Source of the DNA: Nemopilema nomurai
Taxonomy: Eukaryota > Cnidaria > Scyphozoa > Rhizostomeae > Rhizostomatidae
Direction: 5' to 3'
DNA length: 64,000 nt
Assembly (NCBI GenBank): GCA_003864495.1
Contig: ML133498.1
Coordinates: 1,286,163 to 1,350,162, forward strand
Shown: piece by piece, positions 47,845-61,035 of the stretch
Layout: each line of letters starts with the position of its first letter
How positions within the stretch are numbered: position 1 is the first letter of the stretch
The notes under the pieces: model-generated
The model's database searches: none
What the model saw: only the letters and a program-made list of their open reading frames with translations
Told to the model about the DNA's origin: nothing
Position numbers and translations under genes: made by a program

Positions 47845-50212
47845 TTACAGTTTGTTGTGTAAAGCTCTACTTCGTATAGCCTTATCTATTGCCTTAATGC
47901 ATTCTCTTTGCCAAATAATATCCATTTCTGAAGGGTTGCATGGATATTTTCTGAATGTTGCAGTCTTGACAGCATGAAGCTTTATCTGATTAAGCCTCTC
48001 TTTGGGAAGGCCCTTTCCATAAACTTTGCCCGAGCAGTTCCTGCCTCTAAGCTCATCTGGGGTGAAAACCATGAAAACAAGATTCTTTGCAAGATTTCTC
48101 CGCGAAACACTTGACTTGTATGCTTCATCAACAACAGGGTCTGGAATTTGCTGACCTGGAATTAAAGTTCCACGCTTGAATGATAAAGGCTCTGTAATTT
48201 GCTCAGTAAGGATACGTGGCTGTTGTACAGGATCTTCAATCTGTGCCGTGATTTGCTCCAATGATCTTGCTACCTGATCGGTTTCCACCGTAAACGTGGG
48301 ACTCTCCTGCATTTGATCTCTTGGTGTGCTCAATGCATGAATTATATAATCAAGTTTTCTGTCGATCTGTGCTAGAAGATTAGCTTTATTGTCTATGCCA
48401 TGAATAAGGTTCAAAATTTTTTGACTATGAGTATTGTGATTATCGATTTGGTCTTGAGTTTGTGTGGTATTTTGTTGGTGCACAGCTTGAAAGCCTCTCC
48501 CACCAGGGTTCAAGGAATTTGTCTGAAGAATTTGGGCAGGCATGGTTACTTGTGGGAAAAGGCCTCCAGTAAGTGGACTCATTAAATATGCATTCTGATT
48601 TGCAGCACTCCACAAATTGATTCCTTGTGAATATGGAGGCGCAGGTGATTGCTTGGGTGCAATTGCTGTTATCTGCTTGGAGTTTTTTCGTTTTTTGTTT
48701 TGCTCCCCTCCAGAACTTGCAGCCTTTGGCCCAGGATTGGTTTTTCCTGTTGAAAATGGTTTTATCACTGATGAAAATTTTAATTGGTGCATGAAATTCA
48801 GGAAGACAGTGGACTATTTAGTTGAAAACACAAAAAGATATCCCAGGACAAACCTTTCAGTGAGGTCAGAAAACATTTTTACATTCATGGAAACTAGGAT
48901 GTTCAAAGGTACTTGTCCAACAGTGGCATTGGGGAAAAGGGGCTAACTCTACAATTTTTATAGTTTCTTCTTGTTAGTGACTGAACATAGCAAATGAACT
49001 TTAAATACCTTGCCCTTTGTCTCCTTTCTCGTGCTGCTGCTTGTGATTCAACAGTTCTTCAAAGGTTTTAAAAAAACAGCAACATTTCTTGCACTTGAAT
49101 TGCAGCTTGCCCTTATGCAGAATTATGTGACTCTTAAGGTTTGATATTTTCTTGAACTTCTTTTTGCAAATTGGGCATTTATGATGATGTTGTGCGGTAG
49201 TGATTTTTTGGACATTTTGCTCTTCTTTGATATGTGTTGCAGCGCTGCTGAGCCTCTGTAGTGCTTCATTCTCACTGTTTGTGCTTCCAAAGTCACCTTT
49301 TAGAGGGGTTACACAAATCAATCATTATATACATAATTATTAAGACCATTACTGTTAAGTCGAAACACCCCTGCAGTGCAAACATAACTTACTAAAGTTT
49401 TGCACTAAAATAAGTTACAGAACAACGAAATGAAGCTGCCATATTTCTTTTAGTGACATGATAAGCATTAGTATCAATAGGATGTTAAATTTTTAAATAA
49501 TAACAAACAAGAAGGGGGCTGACACCCAAAATTATAGTGAAAAATTAATGAGTCACCATAAATCACCAGCTAAAGCAAAATTTTCCTTGCAATATATGCG
49601 AAAGAAATTTCAAGTGCCAAAAAGCAGCCATTAACTATAAATTTTTAAGTTGAAACTTCATAATTTGCTGCACTCGATATAATCAGAAAAAGCAAACACT
49701 ACGAGATACTGGGTATAGTGCCCCCCCCCCCTCTCCCACAAAATTCCGAAGTCTGTATAGGAAAGAAACTTCCTATTTACATGAATGACTTCCACAACCC
49801 CCTTCCCTAACATCATATCTGCACTTATGCATTTGTTTGCCTTGGTTTTGGTGCCATCCATCCTTCCCCTTTCTTGCTGCCAAAAGCGATACTGCCAAAA
49901 TTGCTTACCTCTCTGCAAGCTTTCTATGGGTCCCTCATTGACCAAGGACAAATGCATCGGCTGGCCTGAGTTTTCTTCGGAGACATTATGGAACCTGCTG
50001 CTCTCATGGATCGTACCGGCTGCTTGAGCCCCTGCATTTGCAGAAACATTCCCTTCTTTGGTAAGAAATTCGTGACTAGGGCATTGTTGATGCTTGGTAG
50101 GCGGACAGTCGCAGTAGGCACACCTGACATTCTTTCCCCACGGAGTGAACTCTTCGCAGTCGGCGCACACCAAACATCTTCCTCGCTTGTTTCCCCTGCA
50201 GTCGAACGCCAT
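47845..50212 (-). CDS. BEN-domain protein with two C2H2 zinc fingers and a Cys-rich N-terminus, three exons
   Basis: Exons in coding order: 50212-49909, 49296-49009, 48746-47845. Phases match and the sum is 1494 nt, 497 residues. Residues about 5-47 form a Cys/His cluster (CLVCADCEEFTPW, then CAYCDCPPTKH) that may bind zinc; I do not know its family. Exon 2 carries two C2H2 fingers, each C-X2-C-X12-H-X3-H, at about residues 142-162 and 170-190 (CPICKKKF...; CKKCCCFF...). Exon 3 has a Lys/Arg patch (KKRKNSKQ), a Gln/Pro-rich low-complexity middle, and a C-terminal BEN domain (NLAKNLVFMVFTPDELRGRN, then GKGLPKERLNQIKLHAV). BEN domains and C2H2 fingers bind DNA or chromatin partners, so a nuclear regulator is likely. 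Exon 3 could instead be read from an internal ATG at 48792, but the acceptor at 48746 fits the phase exactly. Confidence 0.75.
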
Positions 50213-51747
50213 GTTGTTCGAGTGAACGTGGCGCTTTGCAAACGCCTTCTGTGCGTCCCTTCACTGAGCAACTAAGCGCGCATTGAACAATCGCAACGCG
50301 CACCTGCCCTTGGAAATTGTATTCGATTCACGATGTTTACTGGTACAGTTTTGAAAGACCAGAGAAAGAAAATCGAAATTCCTGTTCAGGGAGCCCAAGG
50401 CGAATTCTTTTTTTTACCAAAATCAACGTTATGCGAGTGATTCTAAAGCTGGATCAAGAAATCGCGTTTTTCGGGGCCCTCCCTCCCAACATTGACACAC
50501 TTTGTGCACCAAACATTAATCTTTACTAAAGACTTTAGTTGGAAGAAAACCATCCAGCCGCCTCTGAGGTAAACTCTGAGGCTACATGTTTACTCCGTTC
50601 GAATCGCTACCGAACTTCTACTGCGTGTTGAACACGCAAGTTCATTGAGCTGCCAGGTGGTCCTATTAAAACATTTTCAATAAAGTTGAACATCATTTAA
50701 AGACCATGGTCGACATTCTTTAATTCATAGAAGTCCACTTAACCGCGAACACGACTGACTAGGCTCAAGACTGCTGCAGCAATGGTTCAGTCACTGTGGA
50801 TCTATAATAAGCTTTTGAAGGTGTATGCTTTTGAAACTTCCATTTGTCTCTCCACCCCTATTTTCACTAGCGGGCTCTTCTTTCATGTTTGATGAAGGCA
50901 AAAAACACCAAGGTTCTGCATTTCCCCCTCTGTCAAATCTCTATTCTTCAAACTTACAAAGTTTATCAACGCTTTCAATTATCACCTTGCCGTCGAGCAC
51001 TACCCCTTCAAGTCACCTTTCCTCACATAAAAGCCCATTTTTCAAAAGTCAATTGCAGTCCATACAAGAACTCCTTTACAAGTGTACAAATGGACACCAT
51101 GTGCCCAATTGCTTTGCAATTATTCATAAGGAACATTATATCCACTTAATAAGGTGCAGTTCAAGTTGTGTGTACAATGCCTGCCAAAAGTCCTTGGAAC
51201 ACCTCAGTCCTTCGTAGGGGGGAGGGGGATGAGTGAACGTGAGTCAAAGAATTGTCGTAAGTGTGCCAACAATCTTGGCAGGCATTGCAGGCCGAAAAAG
51301 CATCACCAAGAAGACCCTAGCACATTTAGAGACCTTCAAAATGGCTGGCAATCGGTTCATTGGGGGGTAAGATGTGACATCCCCGAAAATTTTCAGCCCC
51401 TTGTCCCAGTCGCTACGTTGGTCTCTATTTGAGCCAGAACATTAGTTGTTCCTGATTCCAGATATTTTCGTTAAATAAAAAAGGCCAATCCTTTTCCCCA
51501 CTTATCGGCAGTAACGTTGATTTTTGGCGAAAACACGTTCTTGGAATCGCGCGTTTAAATAAAAATTTGATATATATGAAATAGCAAAAAAAAACAGATA
51601 AGTTAATGACTGCGTGATTTTCAATAAAACAAGATCCAGTTCAAAGCTTCGATTTGAGTTTAATTGATTCTGGGCTGATTGGGGAGCATCATTTGTTCTC
51701 TACATCTATTTCTTGATATTGCAGCGCATAGCCAAATGTAACCTGTT
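50213..51747. other. Upstream region of the BEN gene, no firm gene
   Basis: The BEN gene promoter should lie near 50.2-50.4 kb. The plus ORF 51229-51432 starts MSERESKNCRKCANNLGRHC and meets a GTAAGA donor-like site near 51367. It contains a few Cys and His residues but no known domain. The overlapping Ser/Pro-rich ORF at 50825-51217 looks like chance. Confidence 0.3.
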
Positions 51748-51960
51748 TCAACTGTTTTGCTCAAAGTTTATTACTAGAACCCTTGGCTCTTTTACATTCT
51801 CGAAAGTGTCACACCAGCCTGCATAATGTGCAAGAGAAATGCGGGTCTTTAAGGGTGTTCTTTTGGAGGGTATTGTTGAGGTATCATTGCTTGAATCCAC
51901 TGAAGATGAACTTATTTTAATGATAGCCCCAATACTACTTCTCCGTTTCTCACAACGTGT
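51748..51960 (-). pseudogene. Isolated coding-like exon or gene fragment
   Basis: A strong acceptor (CCCTTTTCTCTCAG) precedes 51960, and the frame then stays open for 70 codons to a stop. It reads TRCEKRRSSIGAI, then a Ser/Thr/Asp-rich linker, then RTPLKTRISLAHYAGWCDTF and EPRVLVINFEQNS. The last part looks like a folded-domain strand. It recalls, only weakly, the region before the Walker-B-like strand of ORC3. Any upstream exon would have to lie inside the PSMA3 gene on the same strand, which ends at 52263, so a captured fragment or relic is more likely than a working gene. Confidence 0.3.
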
Positions 51961-52262
51961 CTGAGAGAAAAGGGTTACACATAGCAAATAAAGCTAGCAG
52001 GTTAACAGCATGGAGAAAAAGACCTCTCATTCGTGATTTTCATAATGTTGATTATGAATGTCTGATACTTTTAGTCTGCTTCTGCCATCATAGATAAGAA
52101 GGAATAAAAGCAGTTTTACAGTTGGTCAAAACTAAATAATGGACATTGGGGTAAAATGAAATGCAACTCATAAAGGTGTTGAACAGGGTTGGACCATTCA
52201 AGTCATCCAACAACAATTTTAGCTTTGTGAGCTAAAAAATTGTCTTCAATCTCTAATTGGAA

Positions 52263-55200
52263 TTATAATTCTTCATCTGAGTCAGAGTCTTCTTCCATTG
52301 CCTTCTGCAAAGAAAGAGCTTCCTTTAGAAATATAACTTTATCAAAAAATATGGAAAACTAATCAAGTGCAGGGATAGTCCTGGCAATCAAAAAGAAATC
52401 TTTAGACTTGAATTATACATTGGAAACCAGCAGCAACATGTTAGCATTCTAGCTGTCATGGGGGTTCTTTTGTTCCTATCTATCAGTCACACCTTGGTAG
52501 ATAAGGTCAGGTACTTGACCCCTTGACCTTGACCCCTGACAAAGCACATCATATTGTTAATGAGGTAATATTATGGTCTGCATTAATGAGAGCAATGCTA
52601 GGAAGAATTGAAAAAGACTAATTACTTATTTTAAGGCTTCCTATAGATGGGTAACTTGTTCTCAAACAGAAAAGTTTTGTTAAGTGGCACAAATTGACAT
52701 GCTTACCTTTGCTAGGTCTTCTGCTTCATGAATCAGTGTTTTTGGAACAACTTCATGTTTACCATGTGATGCTGTTTATAGAAATAGATATTATTTTTGG
52801 CTTTGCTCGTGTTGCAAAGTGCACTATCATTATAAATACGTATTTATTTTCAAAGTAGTTTTGTGCATTACTGGTGACTAGAAACAATTAAAAGACTATC
52901 AGAATAAAAATATGACATCTTTTCGACAATTTCAATTAGAATTGCTAGCAATCAATGAATTCTCATTCTTCTTTCCTAGAAACTAACTTTTTTAGCTCAG
53001 AGCATCATGTTAATTATACAAAACTGATGAATATATCAAAGCATTTAAAGATTCAGCACACTCCTATTTTTACATTCTGATATTGAAATTAACATAAAAT
53101 TCTTATGATATGAAACAGCATGACATGCCACTGGAATTAAAAACTAATAAAAACTATACTACTTTTACCTTCGCCAACCCAGCTCATCTCTAGCTCAAAA
53201 GATTTGTCTTTTACTTCATCATGAACAATATGAATGCTGCAAAAAATTACATAATTCATTGCCTCTATTCAGGGATCAAATTTTAACATCATAATACAGT
53301 TATTCTTTTTTTCCACATTTTCCACATTTTCCAAAAGCCTATATTTAATTTGTGTGCCCACAGAAAGCATGAAAGAAACATTTTTGGAGCATGAAAGCCA
53401 AATTAAAATTATCTCAATTATTGTATTGATGGAAATTGATTGTTTGAAATATTCATATTTTTCAAAAGATTTAGGACATTATTGTAAATCTTTATGAAAA
53501 ATTACTTCAACATACATTTTTGCAGCAACATTGACAGCTTCTTTACAATCATAATCAGTAACCTAGAATAAAGAAAATTGTCCTCATAAAAAAGGCAGTT
53601 TTTCAAGAATTAATATAAAAGTCAGCTCTTTCCAGTTGACAGTTGTCTGTACTTATCATCAATTCTATAATAAATTACCTTATTCAGTTTCCACATCTGT
53701 TGTTAATCTAGTTTTGCTTAAAATTTGTATTGAATCTGGCTTATCATGTAAAATTTCTATTAAGAAACCAAATATAGTTAAGCATTGAGTTTACAACACT
53801 AAAATGAAAAACAATTAGTAAACCTTTAGTTTCTCAATCTCTGTCTGTGCATTTTGCTTTGCCTTTCCAATTGCACAGCCCCAGTAACCCTGCAAGCAAT
53901 GGTAGAGAATTCTCAATTCAAAGTCCATACCCATATTCTGTCATACTCTCTTTATATATATCATGTTTCCTTACATTACAAACAACAAGTTAAGATATAA
54001 CTTAATTCAAGGCAGAGTCCATGAAAAATTATTCTCAATCTAAAGCAACATTTGTGTAAAAAACTCACATAAAATACACCAGAAGGATCTATCATGTACA
54101 AGCTTGGTTTTCCATGTTCATATGAGCTAAGTAAAACACTGTAGAAGAAATCAAAGTGTGATGATTAAATAAAATGACAGAAACAGGATGATATAAATCA
54201 TCATTTTTCAACTACTGTGGGAACCCCTGATGTTGTAAGAGTTGGTAGGATGAAGCTTGAATGCAAACTAGCTTAACTGAACTAGCAGACAAGTAATCTA
54301 TTTAGATATATTTGCATGTTTATGCATAAACAATTAAAAGAAATAAATAGCAGACATGTTTGATTTACATTTCACATATGTAAGAACTATCTGGTAGTAA
54401 TAAAGCTGTTAGCAAATTTTCTTCAAAGAAACATCTGAAAATGACTAATTTCCAAACCTTACCTACAGCCAAACGGACGATATGCACTGTACAGTGTATA
54501 TAAGTGAATATAGCCTGCCACACGTTCAACCAGGTACTGCACAGAATAAGTATGCAGAATAATAGCCAATAACATTCAGGAAAGAAATTGTATGATAAAA
54601 CATCCTTACAAGATTATGGGTATATATTTCAAACTTTCCAGACCTAAGACTTCATAAACAAAAGTTGGATACATCACAAAAGATAGTTATATAACCCTTT
54701 TTCAGTAAAAAGATAAATTATGTAATGATCAAATTAGCAAAGAAAAGCACAAACTTCTGTTCTTTCGATCAAAGTTACATTTCTGCTGTTTTGTGCTACC
54801 TTTATAAATTACTGAAGTTTTATAGAGTACAAATTGCTGGTTTACAATAATATGTATATGATGAAAGAATTTTTGGAACATAAAATACAAGTTAAGATTA
54901 TGGTTTTGTTGTAAGTGCTTGGTCTCTTTAATACCATACCTATATGAGTTTTTGTCAAAATACTCAACAAATGATGATGATGAAAATACCTTCAGAGGAA
55001 TAGGTGACCCAAAAACAGATCTGTAATCTGCTGCTTCTTCTCGCGCAATTTTAACAAGCTACAATGCACATTGAAAATTTAAAACAAAGATATTGGGGTA
55101 TGAAAGCCTCACAGTGGTGAAACTTTGTGGACCCAAAAAAATTTAATTCTAAGTACTTGCCCCACAATCAATGTTCTGATTCATGAAATGTCTATGGCAA

Positions 55201-57043
55201 ATCAGAAACCAACAACAGTCTCCAAGTCATAGCTATTCAGATAATTGTTTTAAATCAAAAGTCTGCCCAATAATAATTGTGAAAATAAACTGTAAAAATG
55301 GCAGTGAAAATTTTATTTAGAAATGTACCTGTCTTGCATCAGCTAACACTCCAGCAACTGCCTGTTGAAAATCATGTATTAATTGATATTGATATATAAA
55401 TTGTTATAACTATATCCTTGACTTTATACCATAAAGAAAGTTTTGTATTTTAATATTCGTGCAATCAGCAGGAAACCATTGCATGATGATAACTTACTGT
55501 TTCAACAAATGCTCCTATTATTAGGAAAAGTAATAATCAAAAAATCAAATTTTATTCTGCACCAGGAAGATGTAAAAGATGAAGCAATAACAACATAAGT
55601 GAAAAGGAAGATTTCTTTCCGCAGGAACATTCACTGCTGGATAATGAATGTTATATATCTTTGTAATGACAATGATCAACACAGAAAAGAAAATGCCAAA
55701 GAACTATAGATACCATGCCAACATGCTTATCCACAGTAAAAATACGTCGACCAGTGCCAGATTCATGAAGTTTTGAGGTAATTAGTTTTTCAACAGCAAA
55801 TATAACCCCATCTTTGCATCGAATTGCAATGGCAGTGCTATGAGATAAAAATCTTGTTTAAGATGTAAGCAAATTAAAGGCAACAATTTTCAAAGTTATT
55901 TTAGAAACATAAACAAGCATGATGACCTTAAATCATAAAAATTGAATCAAATGAATGAATTTCCCTCTTTATTAACTTCAAAAGGCTTCTGCAAACTAAC
56001 ATAGAGCAGATGTCAAAAAATCTGTGATACTTTTCTCCACTCAATTCTGCAACTGAACAGTTATCATGACAAATCAAATTTTTGGAAACTACTTATCACA
56101 AAGTCACAGATTCTCCTTTTATGTTGCAAAAAGTTTCTAGCTTATGAGCAAGTTTACCTCAATATTGTGGAATTTAAACAAGAGGAAACTCTATATAACT
56201 CCTCATTTCTTGTAGCAGCACAAATCTTTCCAATTTAAAAAGAGTAAGGAAGAATCTTATATTAATCAACATGAAAAGTTCTTGCTTATTGAAAAGTTAT
56301 ATAGTAACACTGTATCCAGGCATTATTTAACAACTGTAGTTTGAGGTATTTCAATACATCTAAAATCAACAAACCTGCTATTCTCAACAGCTTTCATGGC
56401 ATATTCTACTTGGAATACTCTGCCATCAGGAGAAAACTGGTTTGCTGACAGATCATACTGCAAAAATTTAAACATTTTTCAAGACTCAAGATTTTTTAGA
56501 TAACAGACTTTATTCTGGCAATATAAAATAAATCTTATACCTGGCTCCAATCCAAAAAGTCCATTGAGATCGGCACATTTAAGTTAGCCAAACAAAAAAG
56601 CTTGATTGGAGCACTGAGCAATTTCAAATATATTTGATAGAACCTTAAAATCATAAACAGTCAAAGCCTTCGAGAATACAAACAATTGACTAGAACAAAT
56701 TTACAGTAGTAGGTCTACGCAATAGATGATGATGATGACAAATGATGACAAAACAAAGACAATTAGTGACAATGTTCGCCATCCATGAAGCTACTAACAT
56801 TTGACCAGCAAAATAATTTACGAGTAGTTCTGACAATAAATGTTCCGTTTTACTTCTGTTCTTCCCTCCAAAGTTCCTATAAACACTAGTTTCAAACCTC
56901 TAAGTGCAGAGAGATCAGCCAAATGTACCAAAATAGCACCCACAATAGCCATGTGCAGAGTGCTGTAATTTCGTTAAAAAATATTCTACTTCAAACAAAT
57001 CTGAAGCTAAATTTCAACTAACCCCGGTGCCAATTGAACTCAT
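52263..57043 (-). CDS. PSMA3: 20S proteasome subunit alpha type-3 (alpha-7), complete 12-exon gene
   Basis: PSMA3 forms part of the outer alpha ring of the 20S proteasome, which gates substrate entry. Exons in coding order: 57043-57023, 56457-56375, 55837-55714, 55361-55329, 55058-54990, 54536-54463, 54138-54069, 53889-53824, 53562-53516, 53236-53169, 52771-52707, 52304-52263. All are GT-AG with matching phases; the sum is 762 nt, 253 residues (human 255). The start MSSIGTG and the alpha-subunit signature [20 protein letters not shown] are clear. Further landmarks are [60 protein letters not shown] and the acidic tail [10 protein letters not shown]. No active-site Thr is expected in an alpha subunit. 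It is head-to-head with ERH, about 200 bp away. Confidence 0.97.
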
Positions 57044-57245
57044 TTCAGAACTCTTCAGAGCAGTGTCTGCACTTCAATGTTTGAAAATATGCTGACAAAA
57101 CCTGAGATTGAAAATGCGGCCTAAAACCCGAAACGAGGATTCTTTAAATGCGAGGCTGGTGTATCGTTTCCCTGTGTGGCACGTTTCTCAGTTGTCGAAA
57201 AAGGCCTTAGGACGGAGTTAGCGCCTCAACACTTCATTTGACAAC
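57044..57245. promoter_or_regulatory. Shared (bidirectional) promoter of PSMA3 and ERH
   Basis: Only 202 bp separate the PSMA3 start codon (minus strand, 57043) from the ERH start codon (plus strand, 57246). Both 5' untranslated regions and both promoters must fit here unless further upstream exons exist. The sequence is more G/C-rich than its surroundings in the middle (around 57110-57220) and has no obvious TATA box. Both are broadly expressed housekeeping genes, which fits a divergent promoter. Confidence 0.75.
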
Positions 57246-59513
57246 ATGGTATGTATTTGTTTATTTCTTTAAAATACTGAAATATGTCATCAAACCCTTA
57301 ATTCTCAATCCGTTATAGCTTTTTCAAATCCTTCCTATGCAGGGACCTGGGGGTACTTTTTTTACATCAGAAAGTAACAACAGGAAAAGAGCAACATCAG
57401 TCCTAAAAATGCATTTGCTTAAATTTGGTTTAGAATGGACCAGTAGATATTATTTTCAGCAATTTCAAACCTCCTTACCTTTTAACAAAGGAAGTCTGTG
57501 GTAAATAGAGGGCCGGACCAATTATTAGATGACCGAATTTTCTGAGGAGAAAGGGTGGTCAACTTTCCTAGTTTAAGTGATGCCTAATTTGCGTAATAAG
57601 TACTATAACCACTCAATTGATATCAGTTGGTTTTGTTCCTGAGATTAAAGACCTATGCAGCCTTTGGTTTGCCAAGAATTGTGGTCTAAAATGGCATCAG
57701 GAATTGTAGACTTTCCATTTTTAAATTTCAACCAACTCAGTTTATGGAATTTATTCTCTTGTAGAATCATACTATACTTCTGATACAACCTGTTCCTAAG
57801 CTAGAGACGAGAACTTACTCTGATTTTGAAACAATCGATGACTGTCTTGAAGGTATGTGCTCAATGTGTCAATCTTTGATGTAAAAAGAAAGTTGTCTTT
57901 GTAACAGACTCAATTGAAGCTACAACTTCACAGTTTTCTGTAAGCTTTGATAAAACTTTTAAGTTCAGCAGATTTTTTAACTAACCCAGCAAAAGTTATC
58001 CCAAGTTAAAGAATTTTAGTAGAATGGCTAAAATGTTTTGCTGCACTTTTGTAGCCTAAAAGATTAGCAACAGTAGGCACATTTTTATTTTAAGATTCCA
58101 TCTCATTATAAATTACACAACTTAACAGAATTGAAGAGAATTTGTATGTCTCTTTTTCGTAGTAGTTCTAGTTTGGAGCTTCTGCTTTCACTAAGTTGTT
58201 TTCTTTTTTTAAAAAAACAGGGGTTTGTAAGATATATGAGGAACATTTAAAACGGACACACCCAGACAGTCCGTCTATTACATATGACATCAGTCAGTTA
58301 TTTGATTTCATTGATGGACTTGCTGACCTATCATGTTTATAGTAAGTATAATTTTTAAGTTTTAGACTTGTAGATAAATATGCAGCGATATGGCCTACCT
58401 CAAGAATTATCCATCCTAAATTAATCAAACCTTTATGAATGCTGTCATTTTCCAAAATTGATGGCTCTCCATAAGCTATTTTTTCATGCATAGTCTCTTT
58501 TTGGACCTTTCTTGTATTTTCTGATGTTTTCAATTTATTCAACAAATAAAATGAGTCTTTATGTTTATGATAGCATTACTTTGTTCGCTTTTAAATAAAA
58601 TAATCAAAATTACATGGTTTTGTGTCAAGAGAGGGTCAAGCTTTAAAAGTTTAAAGATAAGCTAATGTTGCCAAAGGTTACCTGCTTGCAGCTATAAAGT
58701 TGTCATAGAAAAGAATATGTCTTGCTTTTCTTGCACAGATATTAAAAGCAATGAATTGAAAAACTTTCAGCTTTACAAACTGCCACTGAATCATACATCA
58801 CTCAGGGAAATTTAAACTGCAATGATAATTCAATGCAATAGCTTGTTGCAGCTTCAATTTAATGAATTTCAACTCTCTATTTTATGTGTAGGCAATAAAT
58901 GTAAATAATTATAAATATTTTCTTTTTAAAAATGTTGACTTGGAATGCTAATTTATTGAAAATGAGAATGCAGTGTAAATATTCTGCCAGAAGAAAATAC
59001 CACTGCACCAAATACATTCCTTAGATAGTTGCTTTGCCAGATGGCTTGTGTATATAATCATTGTTCATCCTTATCCTGCCATGATTCTACAAGTTATAAT
59101 GAACTCACATAGTGAATTCACAGTGGTAAGGCAACAATGGTCTTAAGAATACCCATAAAATATATTGACAGTTAATTCTACAATAGGAATTTGGCGTTCT
59201 TGGTAAGGCTCTGTGATTGGGATTACAAAATCTGTCACTGGAGGCTTTCGACTGGAAATTATTGAAAATGGTGGCTACCACTTCAAAATAATAAAATGGT
59301 GTTTACCTATGCATTTTAATATCTTCTATAAATGCTATAATGTGCACTGGTGTTTGAAGTTCTATTAATCAAACAGCAATATGCATCTGGTAACTGTTTT
59401 TTGGTTTTTCCCAAAACAGCCTTGACAAAGACTCCTGCACATATGTTCCAAAAAATAAGGACTGGATTAAGGAACAGATATACAACATGTTGAGAAGGCA
59501 AGCAAATAAATAA
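57246..59513 (+). CDS. ERH: Enhancer of rudimentary homolog, complete 4-exon gene
   Basis: ERH is a small, highly conserved nuclear protein that dimerises and acts in RNA processing and chromatin silencing complexes. Exons: 57246-57248 (the start codon alone), 57765-57852, 58221-58341, 59420-59513. The sum is 306 nt, 101 residues (human 104). The protein begins [10 protein letters not shown], where most animals have MSHTILL. It continues [54 protein letters not shown], and ends [19 protein letters not shown]. All introns are GT-AG. An AATAAA hexamer (59505-59510) overlaps the last codons and the stop TAA (59511-59513). Confidence 0.96.
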
Positions 59514-61035
59514 AAAAGCTGTCTAATAGAGCATGCTACTAGCCCATTTTAATGGCACACCTTTTGAATAGTTCTGCTGCTCAATTGGCAAGGAAAATTC
59601 TACATTGAGCACCTTGTGTACATTTTCTGGTAACAGCTGACAACTGTATGACTTAAGATGTTTCAATAGCATGTGAACTACCTGTGAGATCTCTGTATTA
59701 GTAATGATTACACCGTTAACCACACTAAAGTCAGTAAAATTAGAGTTTACTGATATTTTTTTGATTTTATTTCTTGTTAACAGAAAAAAGCTCATTCAGC
59801 TCTTGTATCAGATTGCTTCTGTTTTAAATTATGGACCGTTTCTCTGACATCTAGAATCTCTGTCAACAGTTGGATTGCTAGCTAGTAAGACTATTGGTTA
59901 CAAGTTGTTATGAATATATTACTTGGTATTTTAGCAATGGCTCTTTTGTTTCACTGAGCTAGTCAACTACAAAATGTCAGTCCTGGGAGCCAAGTCATTT
60001 TTTAGGGAACATCCTATCCAATATCTGCATATGTTTTCTACCATATGGTTTATTTCTGTTTTCTGCCTAATGAATATTATATATAACCTTGTTTAAATTT
60101 TAAAAAAAGGAATATTTCTTTCTCACCTTGTGATTATATTATCATTTTACTAGCTTTACCTCAATATTTTTGATTTTTTTGCAATCTCAGATACTCTCTT
60201 CCATTGAACTACTTCATGAAATCTTGACAGGGGAGGAGTCCTAGAGCGAAAGGCCAATATCAAAAGTTACCCATAAATTAATTCTGTGAAGTTTGATGGT
60301 AAACAAGCTGAAGTTTCTGGCTGACCTATTCATCAATGTGCAAATCTTATAAATTCAATTTGAAGGGTGTCTATTTACTTTCTCGACATCACATTTTTGG
60401 ATTTGCCAAGAAAGCAAATAAAGCTGAATACATATGATATCCCTTTGCTATGGAATAACAAGAGTCACACAACTGCATGTTTAGATGTAAGATTTTATTT
60501 TGTCATAAGTTCCAGTTGAAAAATGAGACGCTTAAAACAACCATGAGTTTAAAACTTTAGTTGATAAATGTCAGGAAGTTGCTGTGAAACTGGAGTAAGC
60601 ACCATTTCTGGCTTAAAAGATCCGGACATTAGGTTGTTGAGGCTAGCATGAAGATTCGGAAATGTCGAAGCAGTGTGACTATTGGGTTAATTCTAGAAAA
60701 CCAATTTCGCTTTATGCAGCTACTGCCTTTTCACTTTCTGCAATTAATGTCACATACAGTTGCCCGGGGTTTTCGAAAGTCATTTTGCCTGAGCAATGTG
60801 TAAAAATCGGAGTTTTGCTATTGTCCTCATAAATTCTACTCTTGGTATCGCCATTTTTATGAAATTTAAAAGAGAAGTGCAATGAATATTATTAGCAATG
60901 TGCGCAGAAGCTGCGAAATCACCAGCAATTCTTATCGCACGATTGCCACGTTCTAACAGAGATTTCGCAACAGTTGATTGCCAAGTAATTGAATGGCTGA
61001 TGTGAGGTATCCCTTCTCGCACAAAGTATGGCCGA
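59514..61035. other. Downstream of ERH, no gene recognised
   Basis: AT-rich, with short ORFs only. It includes the ERH 3' untranslated region near its left end. Confidence 0.35.

Noticed and set aside
48400..48946. Plus-strand ORFs opposite the BEN gene
   Set aside because: Antisense shadows of exon 3 and its upstream intron.
50825..51217. Plus-strand Ser/Pro/Leu-rich ORF of 130 codons
   Set aside because: Low-complexity translation of a C/T-rich region without domains, and it overlaps another ORF of similar quality.
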